Positions 54,049 to 64,000 of a stretch of DNA of 64,000 bases are shown piece by piece (positions within the stretch are counted from its first letter, which is position 1; each line of letters begins with the position of its first letter). This DNA is from Hymenoscyphus infarciens (taxonomy: Eukaryota; Ascomycota; Leotiomycetes; Helotiales; Helotiaceae): contig LLCB01000027.1 in the NCBI GenBank assembly GCA_001414345.1, positions 124,001 through 188,000 on the forward strand. The letters are read 5' to 3'. Both the position numbers and the translations under genes were made by a program. The notes beneath the pieces were generated by a model, which was not told where the DNA came from, did not search any database, and was given only the letters and a program-made list of their open reading frames with translations.

Positions 54049-55376
54049 TCAGCCCCTTCTAGCCTTCTCAAGTTCGCGATTGGCTCTCGTATCCACGATC
54101 GTCATTATCTCGAACTTCAATTCTTCAACCCGCTGTTCCTGGAACAAAACCTCAATATCCGCAACCGTTTTTGGGAGATCACGTGAATCTTCCTCCTCTT
54201 GGGCCAATCTGATTACTTGGAGCTTCAATCGATCAAGTTTCAGCATCTCAATCGTAAGTTCCTGTTCCCGTAGGTTCTGGCTTCGCTCTTCGCTATCTGC
54301 GATCAGCTTTGCAAGGTGCGGGCTTGTTGGGGGTGGCACGGAAGCAGTGTTTGCGGATGGATTGTCGTCCCGGTTCCAAACTGCATGGGGTTCGGTCTTG
54401 TCGTAGGTTCACCAACTTCGAGGTCGTTCTCTGATGTTTCGTAGATTGAAAGCCGTTCGGGTGTCGATATTTGTTCAGTGTGTCGCCCCATCGTATGCTC
54501 CCGATCATAACAAACTGATCTGTGAGAAGACGCTGGCCGGGCTCTCGAGCATTCTTTTGTAATATCTGTTGCCATATATTTGCGCTTACGTGAAGTTTGT
54601 TCCTTGGCAATTTCAATTTCCTGATTCTCAGCAGCTTCTTCTCCATCTGCCATGCTTTGATCCTCTCGTTGACGCTTTTCGGTTCTGGTAAAGCGAGTGC
54701 TTGACACCGATAATTTTGCACTGTTCCTTTGCCGCAAATTCTGTTCTTCTTGTGGGCGGGTTTGGGGATGGTCACTGAAATTTGATTCCAATTCGGATAG
54801 CTCAGAGCTATCGCCATCTCTATTCCTCATTTCTTGATCCACTGGTATATGATCTTTGAATTGATCATCTCCAGTATCGTCATCTGATTCAGATAGCACA
54901 GATGCATAGGCTGTGACTTTGGGGTTTTCTTTTTGAGAAGCATGCCATACATCATACGGTCTATTTTTTCCAAACTTGTGGTTTCTTTTATTGACTCTGT
55001 GCCTTCTCATGATAAGCCTCATACTCGCGAACAAAAACCGTCTCATCCATGTTCTCGACTCCTCGGCCCAGGGGACATCACTCATCTCAACAGTGATGAG
55101 TTTCTCAGTGATATCTCGTGATAATCGACCAATGAGGTCGCTGTCTTTCCGCCACTCGATCGGCTTATCAACCTCTCCCAGTGCTGGGGTGAGGATCGGT
55201 TCTGCAATTCGAATGAGTTTATAGTATTTGAAGTTTGTGATTTCTCCAAAAAGAGCTTGGTATGGCTTCGTATTCTCTATCGGTGCCTTGCCAAATTTGC
55301 AATTGGCTGGGTTGAGAAGCCATGCTTTTTTGGGAGCACCATCCTTAGGAAATGTGGAAAGCCAAGCGGGAAGCAT
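54049..55376 (-). pseudogene. Member 4 of the paralogous family, frameshifted
   Basis: The frame from 55376 encodes the family module: 'TFPKDGAPKKAWLLNPANCK', 'FGK', 'ALFGEITNFKYYKLI', 'VPWAEESRTWMRRFLFASMR' and 'LIMRRHRVNKRNHKF', then a long acidic linker ('SELSELESNF', 'LSVSSTRFTRTEKRQRED'). It stops at 54303. The expected C-terminal coiled coil is present but one frame over (54339 down to 54049, 'LREQELTIEMLKLDRLKLQV', 'RVEELKFEIMTIVD'). Coding-like sequence in that frame extends up to about 54400 ('EPHAVWNRDDNPSANT'), so the break is a single frame change near 54390-54410. Without it the protein would be about 420 residues. A sequencing error, a small unseen intron or a true frameshift are all possible. 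Confidence 0.7.
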
Positions 55377-56339
55377 CGTGACATTCCGATATAGATACTG
55401 AAGGTCATTGGTGCTGTCATAGTCCCACGGCTATGACTTCAATTGAGGTGCGGTGTCGTGGGATGGGCAATGTAATGAAAACAGTCTGATCGGAAGTTTC
55501 GTAGCTTTGAGGCAAAGTTGAAACTTTTAAGCGAAGACTAGAAGAGTGTTAGGGTCGAAGGCAAATCAGGAGTAATATCTACACTTTTTCTTTCTCGCAA
55601 CTCGAGGTGGGCTTTGGTGTGACTACCGTGAAATGGCGGTCGTTGGCTGTGGAATTGAGATGCGATGAAAGGCGAATATTCTTTTGACGACCATGGGATC
55701 TCTACGCAAGCCTCATATCCTGCTATGCGTAAGCTACAGGTGCAATTGGTAACGATAACGATGGAAGTTGTTTGCTTTTATTGCTTGGCGCGGTGCGAGT
55801 TTTACGCCGAATCCGATATTCTCCCCGTGGCCAAAAGCCTCCACGTGAATACTACCATCTTCAAAATTTTCTCAATTGGCTGGTATTCTAAAAGTACAAA
55901 CTCCAGGCCATATTTCCGCGTCGTAAGTGGATATACTATATCAGCTTCTGAGTTTTTTTTTTATTATCACGTGTTTGAGCCAAATTACTTTCCGCAAGCC
56001 GCAGTTAAAGCAAAGATACACCAGGAGCATCACATAGCACCTCTGATTACTGAAGTTCCAGATGATAGCTAATTGTCACCAGTTTATAAGTATATCGTTT
56101 TTAACTGTAATGCTGTGGGTTTATTTAGGAAATTTTTTGAGGGACCAAAAGAGGACTTTTTTTCATCCCCGTTCACTGTGAGCTACAACATCGATTACAT
56201 CGGTTAGGAGAAAATAGCACTTGCGAACGGCTACACGTTGTGCCAGCGATCGGTGATACATTCAAAGCCACATCCCTCCGCCATCCAAGGCAAACGTAAA
56301 CCCACCTGGAGATATTACCCTCTGGGAAGTTCCTGATTA
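55377..56339. other. Gene-poor interval
   Basis: Upstream flank of family member 4. A 135-codon plus-strand frame at 55665-56072 has no recognisable domain and an uneven composition. No repeat was identified. Confidence 0.35.
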
Positions 56340-57650
56340 TTGGCAGATCAATCGGATCGCGTCAAAGCCATCCTTCCCACATCCATCCCACACGAGCGCC
56401 TCGAGGCATTACGACGTGAAGATGATCGTTTGATGGGGCGTGCTGGGGGGGATCTTCGACTGTACGACGGTGCGAACGCGCTATGCAAGCTCTCAAGGCT
56501 GCTGGATGGAACCGGAACAGTCGTGGAGTTGTTCACGAGGTCATGCTATGAGGCCAAATACAAGGGCGAAATCCATAAATGAGGGCTGGGTTGGTTGCGC
56601 GTAGAGTTGCTGGTCAAGACGAAATCCGATAAGAGGGCATAATTGAGGGCATTCGGAAATTCAGAAGGATCACTAAAGCGGATTCACGTCACGACCTTCC
56701 TCTGGCACAACGGATACTGCTGGCTGCGGTCACTTCTTGGGCCATTCTCCACGTTCGGATGTTGTGCCGGCGGCTCAGGATTTGAAGCTTTTGGATTGGG
56801 TTGTTTGCAAGCTGTTGGAGCCGTGGAGGCCCAAAGTTCAAAACAAGCTCATGGCAGGAGGTGGCTCAGCGCAATTCAAGTGCTTCGCTGGGACGCTGTC
56901 AGGCTGCGGTAAGGACGCCGAGGTTCTTTCTTTTAAACTTCAAGCTTCCTCGTGGTTGTACTGCATCCAAGCATTTAAGCTCAGTTATTAGATTCATGTG
57001 GTGTGCGAAATTTTGAGATGGTGTTACTGCAAGTGCAGTTTGGAGAGCCACGCCAACATGCTTTTCTAGGCCTGGAACCCATGACGAACCTTGCCAGGCG
57101 AGAAGATCTGTATCTTCGGGCCCGCAAGTGATTCGTTGTTTCTGGGACGAACCAGCAAGGAGTACGAGTAGCTCATGCTATGGCGGGGCTGTCCTCCCAA
57201 AACATCTACTTATTAAGCAGCTATTTCCTAGCAATGTCCAATTGAAATGTTCAGTTGAAAGAGCTTCGTTCGTCCGGAAAGGTTTTGCTCCTGTTCGTCA
57301 CTCGTCATGGTCGTGCTGTGCCTCATTGCGGGAAGGATGCGGGAAGGATTTGTTACATGTTCGTCGATCACGTTTTGAGGGTTTGAGATGTCCAAAAAGC
57401 TGCTCAAAGCAGATTTGGCTGCACCGGAAAATCAAAAACGAGCAGCCTCACCAAACCCGCGACTCATGGAACAGTTGTATTTACGGACTAACCGTGAAAT
57501 CTTGATCGACGTGTATCCCATACCTCATTTATCAGCATGCACCAAGTTCTCAACCCGCAGGACCAAGAAACCCTACGCGTTTCGTCGTCTGATGTCAAAA
57601 GTTATTATACTTGTACTTCGCCGTCGCTTCTCATCCTGTCATGGATAATC
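56340..57650 (+). pseudogene. Fragmented gene-like tract, unrecognised
   Basis: Plus-strand pieces in different frames have protein-like composition. The frame 56340-56582 has 'SIPHERLEALRREDDRLMGR' and 'GGDLRLYDGANALCKLSRLL'. A second frame reads 'KADSRHDLPLAQRILLAAVT' (about 56670-56730), a third 'LKLLDWVVCKLLEPWRPKVQ' (about 56770-56850), and a later one 'MSKKLLKADLAAPENQKRAA' (57388 onward). The GC content is higher than in AT-rich repeats, so it is not typical RIP DNA. No family could be named and introns do not join the pieces convincingly. It may be a pseudogene of one or two former genes. Confidence 0.3.
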
Positions 57651-57663
57651 GTCTGCGATAACC

Positions 57664-60069
57664 ATGTGGCAACGAAAGGAGCGGAGTATGAATTTGCCTG
57701 TGGTTGAGGTCACAGCTTCGACTCCTCTGAGGGCGCACTTTGACGACTCCGACGTTCGAAAGGATGAGGCGAGGGTTGATGAGTCTTCCGTTGTTGACAA
57801 CGAGAAAGCAAGCTCTGGTCCTCCCAAGCTGAGCTTCTATCAACGGCTGAGATTGTTTTTCCATCTCAACAGTAGGTGTTATATTTGAATGAGGGTTTAC
57901 AAATTACTAACATCTATAGGGGAACCACTTCCTGATCATTCCGACATATATTATGGAAAATTTGACTGGCGGTCAATTGGCAACTTACTGCTGGCGGTGT
58001 ATGCCACACTTTTCTCTGCGATCTCCCTTGCCATTGCAATATGGCAACCACGATACGGCAAATGGATCAGCCCTACTGGGCCTCTGATACCTTCAACGGC
58101 AGACCTCCTATTTTCTTTATTTGCAAAAAGTATCGAAATAGCTTCTGCGGGGGTATACATCAATTTCCTCGGCCAGTTTCTCACCAGGAGATCCCTTCGA
58201 TCACGGGGAATTGGGCTGCCAGATATCGCGGTTCGTGAGTGGCTGCTTCAGCCAGGATTCGTTATTTGGGATTGGGATAATCTCAAGTATGCAAGCACGA
58301 CAGTTTTGGGTTCTACTTCATTATTTGCCGCCATCGGGATTTATTTTTTCACGACTGCTTCCAATTCGCTGGTATCGCCTCATATCGCTCTGGGCCCGTG
58401 GGAATCGACTCAGTTTTCTGGGCTGGTACAGCAAAATTTCGGCAACTCCATTGTTATAAAGAAGGATTGTTGGGCGCCAATAGATTCTCGAGTGGATTCT
58501 CAGAATATTGGGGAATCTTGTATAAATGTCCTCGCGTCGGGGCTTGCAAATCAGGATTTCAACAATTACATGAAATCGTGGGCGAGAGTAGTTATGGGGG
58601 ATAACAATGCGACATCGAATCTCTCATATCGACCATCGGCATCTAGTTCGATCTTCACAGATACGAAAGTCCAAGGAAGCTGGGTACAGAAGTCGACAAG
58701 CAACATTGCCACCAACTTTGACAAGTACGGCAGAGTGGTGAACAATATTACTCTTTCAATGCCACATCCAGTTGTCTATTATTCCGCCCAAGTGGAATTC
58801 CCCGATCCAGTTAAAGGAACAGGTTTTGGAGAACACACCATCAAGGCCTCTGTTGTGTCTCCGACGAGTAATACGCTATGTGTGAATATGAACCGCTCTG
58901 AGGTCGCACCATTGGTTTACGTTGAGTTTCCCAACGCTCGATACATAAATGCCAGCGATGGACGAAGAATCGCATTCAAAGACTGGCAAAAGGACCTTGA
59001 CGCGAATATAACAACCTACCGGGAAAATATAACTCAAACCCAAGTCGAGACGATCTTCAAATGGGGGCCAGTGTACAATAGAATGCCACCCATTTTTCCG
59101 CAGGTAAGTTTTTCCAATTTCCAAGCACCCTCAATCAGTCAGCCATAATTAACCAGTTTCCAGTGGCCAATAGATTACAACTCCATAGCCAATATTTCTG
59201 TTCCCAAATCCGACTCCATCTACCTACTAGTGAAATCTCCCAATACAACAGACTACACAGTCTGCCAAATCTACGGCGTCCTCTCCCCAGATTGTTCCAC
59301 AAAACACACGCAAAAAGTCGGCGCCTCATCCCTTTCCTCCGACTGCGGCGCCGATGCTCTTTCCTTCGGTGCTTCCATCGCGCCCGCAACCTTTCGACCC
59401 GCTCCCTCGAGAGATTTTCGCGATGTGCTTGGTGCTTGGGCAACAGCAATGGGATTAAACGGCGGGATGCTGAGTTCCAATTCCTCTCTTGTGCATGTCC
59501 TTTCCCAATTCGTCGTCACGAATTCCTCAAGTGGGGGGAATAAACCGGTGCTTAATCCCAGCCTGCCTTCTTTATCAGAAGCTCTCGCTGTATTATCAAA
59601 CTCCATGCTCCTCAAAGCCTCCATAAACGCGACCTTCTCCAACCTCACAATCAAAGGCGCACCCCTCGCAACACCCCAAAAAGTACCCTACAACATAATC
59701 GTTCAAACACAGCAATTCCGCTCTGGGCCTCCGGCCCCTTGGCAGGGCATCCTTTACCCAATATTGCTCATCATGTTTCTGGCCAATTTATACTGTCTAG
59801 TTTACTTCTTACGAGAAATGGGACTTGTCAAGGATTTCTTGGAGCCAGGGAATTTGTTTTCGGTGGCGGTTGATAGTCCTGATGAGAGTGGGGGTAGACA
59901 GGCCGGAGAGGGACCGGTGGGAAATCACGAGGGTGTCAAATGGGCGTTGGGGAGGGATGTGGATAGCAGGTTAGTTTATAGGAGGGTTGGTGGGGGTGGA
60001 CTTGTTGGTGCTGGGGAAGGGAGAGATGAGAAGAGGGAGAAGGGGATGGAGGATGGGGGGTATTTTTAG
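57664..60069 (+). CDS. Large polytopic membrane protein, uncharacterised fungal family
   Basis: Three exons, 57664-57871, 57920-59103 and 59164-60069, join in phase through 48 and 60 bp introns to give 765 residues. The cytosolic N-terminus (about 70 residues) is charged. Membrane helices follow: 'IGNLLLAVYATLFSAISLAI', 'SLFAKSIEIASAGVYINFLG' and 'STTVLGSTSLFAAIGIYFFT'. A long, presumably extracellular region of about 400 residues has many N-x-S/T sites ('NNATSNLSY', 'YRENITQ', 'LKASINATFSNLT') and several cysteines. A last helix 'LYPILLIMFLANLYCLVYFL' precedes 'DFLEPGNLFSVAVDSP', a pattern seen in a widespread fungal membrane family with no assigned function. The tail is Gly/Arg-rich and disordered. 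Two start codons (57664, 57688) are possible. Confidence 0.8.
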
Positions 60070-60219
60070 GGGGGCTGGATACCTGGATTTTGCTCGTGCA
60101 GGGCAGTTTGTATATTAGATGAGTGACCTACTGGTCGGTGACTGGTTTTATATTTAATGAGAGGTATGTGTTCCATGGTACATACATAAATTCTGTGACA
60201 ATGCGGTTGAAAATTTCGC

Positions 60220-60450
60220 GAGTGAGCTAGTAAAAGCTGGTGAGTAAGCTAGTGAACAGCTAAAAAGCTGGTAAGTGGCAAATAAGCTAGCAAGATAAAC
60301 GAAATACTAGTAAACCAGTAAATTCAAGAAGTCCGGGAAAAATGGTGTGAGTAAGCTACAGGTAAGTATAGCTTCCTTGTGGCTTACTCGTGGGTAACTC
60401 GTGGGTTACTTAGAAAGACTTAGACAGTAAGAAGAAATAGTGCAATACCA
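60220..60450. repeat. Clustered 'agctagtaagc'-type repeats
   Basis: Short units such as 'gtgagctagtaaaagctggt', 'gagtaagctagtgaa', 'ataagctagcaag' and 'gtgagtaagctac' recur within 200 bp downstream of the membrane-protein gene. Similar units occur near 22740-22950 and 61000-61070. They look like remnants of a repeat family, but no ends could be defined. Confidence 0.5.
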
Positions 60451-60516
60451 ACACGTATTTTCCCCACCAACTATCACCTTGGAACGAATACCGGAATTTC
60501 TCCCTGTCTTGATAAA

Positions 60517-60942
60517 GAGCCTGTTTAGCTCGCACAGATTCCTACTTTATTAAGATGTGCACTACTAAAAAGAATTGTGCACTACTAAAAAGAATAAGGG
60601 AAGTTATAATATATATATATATATCTATATTATAATATACATAGACGTTTAGCTAGTATATAGTAAAGTACGTACTTTTACTTTTACTTTCTCAAAATAT
60701 ATATATTAAGATATATACTACTAAAATTTAATAATACAATCTTTTGATCTCTAAGATCTTGACTTTTATATATATATATATATAACACTTCTACTGAAAT
60801 AGACGAAATATATATAACGAGCTAAATAGTAAGAGAGTATATTTAAGAAAAGATTTCTTATATATACGAGTATCGTTTGAACCTATATTTGTATATAAAT
60901 CTTATAAATCTACAATAAATTATATTCGTACTAAATAGGCTC
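60517..60942. mobile_element. Tourist-like MITE, relative of the one at 14863-15313
   Basis: The left end reads 'gagcctgtttagct' and the right end 'ctaaataggctc', imperfectly inverted and matching the 'gggcctgtttagc' terminus of the other MITE. TAA lies next to the right end and A-rich sequence next to the left, but an exact 3 bp duplication is not clear. The interior is AT-rich, contains TA dinucleotide runs and a direct duplication of 'tgtgcactactaaaaagaat' at about 60555-60595. No frame is present. Confidence 0.65.
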
Positions 60943-61369
60943 TAAAGCAAAGTTGCGTAGTGATTACTCGCGCTCTTCCTTCTATATTGATTTTTGAGTA
61001 AGCTAGTGATTGAACGCGCCAGCCACTAAAATCTCGTATGCTAGTAAGTTAGAAAAAAGCGAGTAAGCTTTTAAATTAATAAGTGATTAAGTACCGTGTA
61101 AACTACACCCTCGTCGAGTTTATTATTGCTGAATACCCCTAAGCCGCAAATTCCACTCTCTCCTACACATATGAATAATGGCTGGCCACTTAAAGTGAGG
61201 TGCTTTCACGTGACAGTGCCATCATCCCTACGGACGGGAGCGGGCCAACCATATTAAAGAGAGCAGTGTGATGTATAATCTGTTACACATCGATAAGTTC
61301 TAATAATTAGAACATTGAGAGTCACAAAATACAAACATTGTCTTCCAAGTCCATTCAAACAAAAAATAC

Positions 61370-61625
61370 GGAAAACTCAAGCTTTTTTCGGGTAATCTAC
61401 GAATAGCTAAGTAAAATTTCTTTATTCGTAGGTTACCAGAACTAGCAGTATAATTGACTTGAGACAAGTTTCTCATATCACCAACTATCCCCAATTCATC
61501 CCGATCTCCGAATGCCCAATCGAAAATAAATTTTTCTTTTACTCCGAAGTTTGGCTATTCATAGGTTACCCAGGAATAGCTGGACGTTCATCATTCAACT
61601 ATTCCCGGGTAACCCAGTGATAGCA
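61370..61625. repeat. Two foldback (hairpin) repeats
   Basis: Near 61390-61437, 'ggtaatctacgaatagctaa' is followed by 'ttattcgtaggttacc'. Near 61565-61615, 'ggttacccaggaatagctgg' is followed by 'actattcccgggtaaccc'. Both form stems of 16-17 bp with a common core, 'ggtta(c/t)...aatag', and look like copies of the same small foldback sequence. Confidence 0.7.
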
Positions 61626-61699
61626 ATGCATACAATTCAACACTTCTTAATACGCTTTTTACTCACCTATAGCTTGAGCATCATACTAAATCCTCTCAT

Positions 61700-64000
61700 A
61701 AGGGCTATGCTTAGAGGATCGATCAATTAATTAATAAAAATCCCAGTATCGAGAAAGTGTCTTTCCATGGTGGCTTCCCGGCCAAGTTTTAAGGTCGACG
61801 GGTAAGAATCTGTGGGATGAAACTAGTTTCTCCTTGATTGGTTGAGCGAGATTCAGTTGAGATTCAGTCGAGATCAAGATGATGGGTATTCTAAGCTACC
61901 TCGGGATCAGCGTGAGAGACTAGCCTCAACCGTTGGCCTTTCCAGTCACTCGTGTAGAAGCCTTGGGAGTGCGTGCAATGGAGGGGTTTTGGGGGCGAGT
62001 CGGGTTGGTTTCGATGGAGAAGAAAGTTGTGGCGAAGAAGTGAAGAGAGAGAGGGGGAACGAGTGGGTTTTGTAGGTTTTGGTTGGGACGCTAGACCGGG
62101 TTGTGGTTGTGGTTGTGGTCGTTCCTTCCCCCTTCCTCAATCGTGCGACCACCTGGGCATGAAGGACGATTCGCTCCTTCCTTGTCAAACTCAAATCGTG
62201 GTCTCGGCTCACCCTACATCGACACGCCGACCCGACAATCATGAAGAGACGGCTGTAGGTAGTTACTCCTTCCATTTTTCTAGATGTGAGCACGCTTGCG
62301 GTAAGAATTGTCGTCTTGGAGTTTTGTCTGCAACTTGTAGGAGGTTTAGTCTGGGGAAGGAACGACTTTGAATCCCATTTATGGTCTGGGGATAAAGACT
62401 CACAACTTGAGCTAGGTAGGTTGCTCTATTTTCCTGTTTTCTCTTCTCTGTTGCTCCCTCATTGCTCAAACAACAGCAACAAAGACCCCATTCCCCATCA
62501 ATATGGAGAAACTCCTTTTCATATTTCAAACCTCTCGCTTCCCATCTCCAACTTTTCCTCTCCAACTTTTCCTCTCCAAGTGCATCATCCATCCCCAGCC
62601 TTCTCCTCAAGAAACCCACTCACCTTTACCAAACCCCCACCTATCTAGAAAGACAAAAGTGAAGGTGTTATAATCCCAAGCTTTCCCGGTGTTTGAATTT
62701 CTCGAGTGCGAAAGTACTTGCTTCCAATTCCAAACATGCCCGCGATCCCAAAAAACACATCCCTTCTCCGTCGGGAAAAAGGGCACTCAAGTACTATAGC
62801 TGTAGTATAGCGCGGTGCGATTCGTTTTCCACAACAAGTAGCTACGGAGGGGGGTCAGAGTCGTGGAGGGACAACATGGAAGGCCAACAACCCCACCCCA
62901 CCTCACCTCACCTCGTCAGCGTAAATAAACTCAACAGCCTTCCCTCAGCCCTGTCCTCTAAAAGATCACATTATCAGTAGCCCAGGTTGGTCACCTACCA
63001 CCTACCACCTACCACCAGCAGCAACCCGGAAACCCCAGAAAAACAAAAAACAAAAAGATTTACTTGTAAGAAAAAAAGGGTCCCGTCAAGCAATTTGTAG
63101 GTAACCAGCCTACAGATAATTACATCTTGTAGAAATGTCTTAAACAAGGCGTTAGTAGGTGGCCTACCAACAGTCTCATCTTGTACTTTGTAGAAACATC
63201 TTGTAAAGAAAATCCCAAGCACTTTATAGGTGAGGATTATTTTGTTAAAAAAAGCCAAACTATTAGCTCGTAACCTATGAAATAATCACGTCTTCGTAAT
63301 AAAAGTATAGTTGCGATTTTGGGGGTAGGCTTTGACAGCTTACTCGCCAGCTGCCCGTGGCGGCCTACTCGGTCAAACATTCTCTCAAAAATAGAATTAA
63401 CAAATAGAAATCACATATCTCCGTTGATTTCATCTTTCGTCAATCTACTTCCCTCCACCCCACCCATCCTATCCACCCCATCACATTTCATACAACCTCC
63501 CCTCCTTTCTCAACCCCTCTCCTCCACCGTCACACCATAGCTGCACCCCCACCCCATTCAACAAACTATCTTATATACAACAATTCCCACCCCACGAGGC
63601 CCAGCCAGCATATGGTGTCCGATGCCTAGCCTGGCCTTGCGGTGAGATTTCTCTCTTCTTCTTTTCTCAATCAATACACAGCACCCATCATAAACATACA
63701 TTAAACAGCCAACCCCCTCTTGCCTTCCATGCAAGTCCAAAAGTAGGTTGGGGGGAATTTTAAAGGAAATGAGTAAAAAAAGGATATCACAGGCATGCAT
63801 ATGCGTCGCTAAGCCAAATCGTCGTTGCGGAGGAGAGAGAAAAAAATGCTATGGTTTCGTTCCATCTACCGTACGGAAAACACAAGGGCGAGAAAAGATA
63901 AGCGAAGGAAGGACTGTACAAGAGTCGAGTCGCGTGTATTATGGCCGTGATTCGTGGGAAAAACTCGAGAATGGAAGAGATGTGGTTAATCAAGTGCCTT
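61700..64000. other. Right-edge gene-poor region
   Basis: No supported gene. 61842-62371 has a GT-rich run ('ggttgtggttgtggttgtgg', about 62099-62118) and blocks resembling the aminotransferase intron insert. About 62990-63260 has recurring 'cctaccacctaccacc' and 'cttgtagaaa' motifs. About 63420-63560 is a C-rich pyrimidine tract that could be the leader of a gene running off the window, but no coding frame can be shown. Confidence 0.35.

Noticed and set aside
54303..54420. Programmed frameshifting in family member 4
   Set aside because: I saw no slippery heptamer with a downstream structure at the break, and the other members do not need a shift. A simple indel is more likely.
1..64000. tRNA and rRNA genes
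   Set aside because: Reading for T-loop-like and rRNA-like sequence found no convincing candidate; a covariance-model search was not possible.

Overview
This is a filamentous ascomycete window, most likely from Leotiomycetes (Helotiales). The genes have short introns of about 50-200 bp with GTAAGT/GTATGT-type donors. The families present are typical of that group: 2EXR-like and DUF6594 proteins, a LaeA-like methyltransferase, a PemG1-like protein and a fungal BLOC-1 subunit. Gene-bearing DNA alternates with very AT-rich, stop-filled tracts full of decayed transposons, which looks like repeat-induced point mutation (RIP). Order is inferred from gene content only.

Layout: 0-9.5 kb is AT-rich repeat wreckage. 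It holds one 2EXR-like gene (3.4-4.4 kb) and a 1.1 kb inverted-repeat element (5.9-7.0 kb) with a second, Tc1/mariner-type element nested inside it. At 9.6-13.3 kb are a DUF2470 membrane protein and a PLP class III aminotransferase rebuilt from three exons, with an abnormal 903 bp intron. A degenerate minisatellite split by a Tourist-like MITE follows (14.1-15.6 kb), then a seven-exon MFS transporter (16.9-19.1 kb), a fragment of an M35 metalloprotease gene (20.1-20.4 kb) and a PemG1-like protein (21.3-21.9 kb). Between 23.8 and 35.1 kb lie a second 2EXR-like gene with a duplicated exon-intron module, a D-amino-acid oxidase pseudogene, an aldo-keto reductase, an O-methyltransferase, a LaeA/TAM-like methyltransferase and a GNAT acetyltransferase. 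The AKR, OMT and methyltransferase share one strand and could be the remains of a small metabolic cluster, but no backbone synthase is present. At 35.7-38.4 kb are a broken DUF6594 gene and a degenerate gene with two retropepsin-like domains. Conserved genes follow: ribosomal protein eS8, BLOC-1 subunit 1 and a methionine-rich FAS1 protein (39.2-44.9 kb).

The most novel part is 45.7-55.4 kb. It holds four minus-strand genes of one divergent family that I do not recognise, with five copies of a roughly 120-residue N-terminal module (one protein has two). Each protein continues into a charged low-complexity linker and ends in a predicted coiled coil, three of them with a basic tail. One member is frameshifted, and a TA-flanked MITE with 57 bp inverted repeats sits between the first two. 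The final part has a fragmented gene-like tract (56.3-57.6 kb), a large polytopic membrane protein (57.7-60.1 kb), a second Tourist-like MITE and low-complexity, gene-poor DNA to the end.

Exon models were joined by hand from splice motifs, reading phase and protein-family continuity. No alignment or database search was run.
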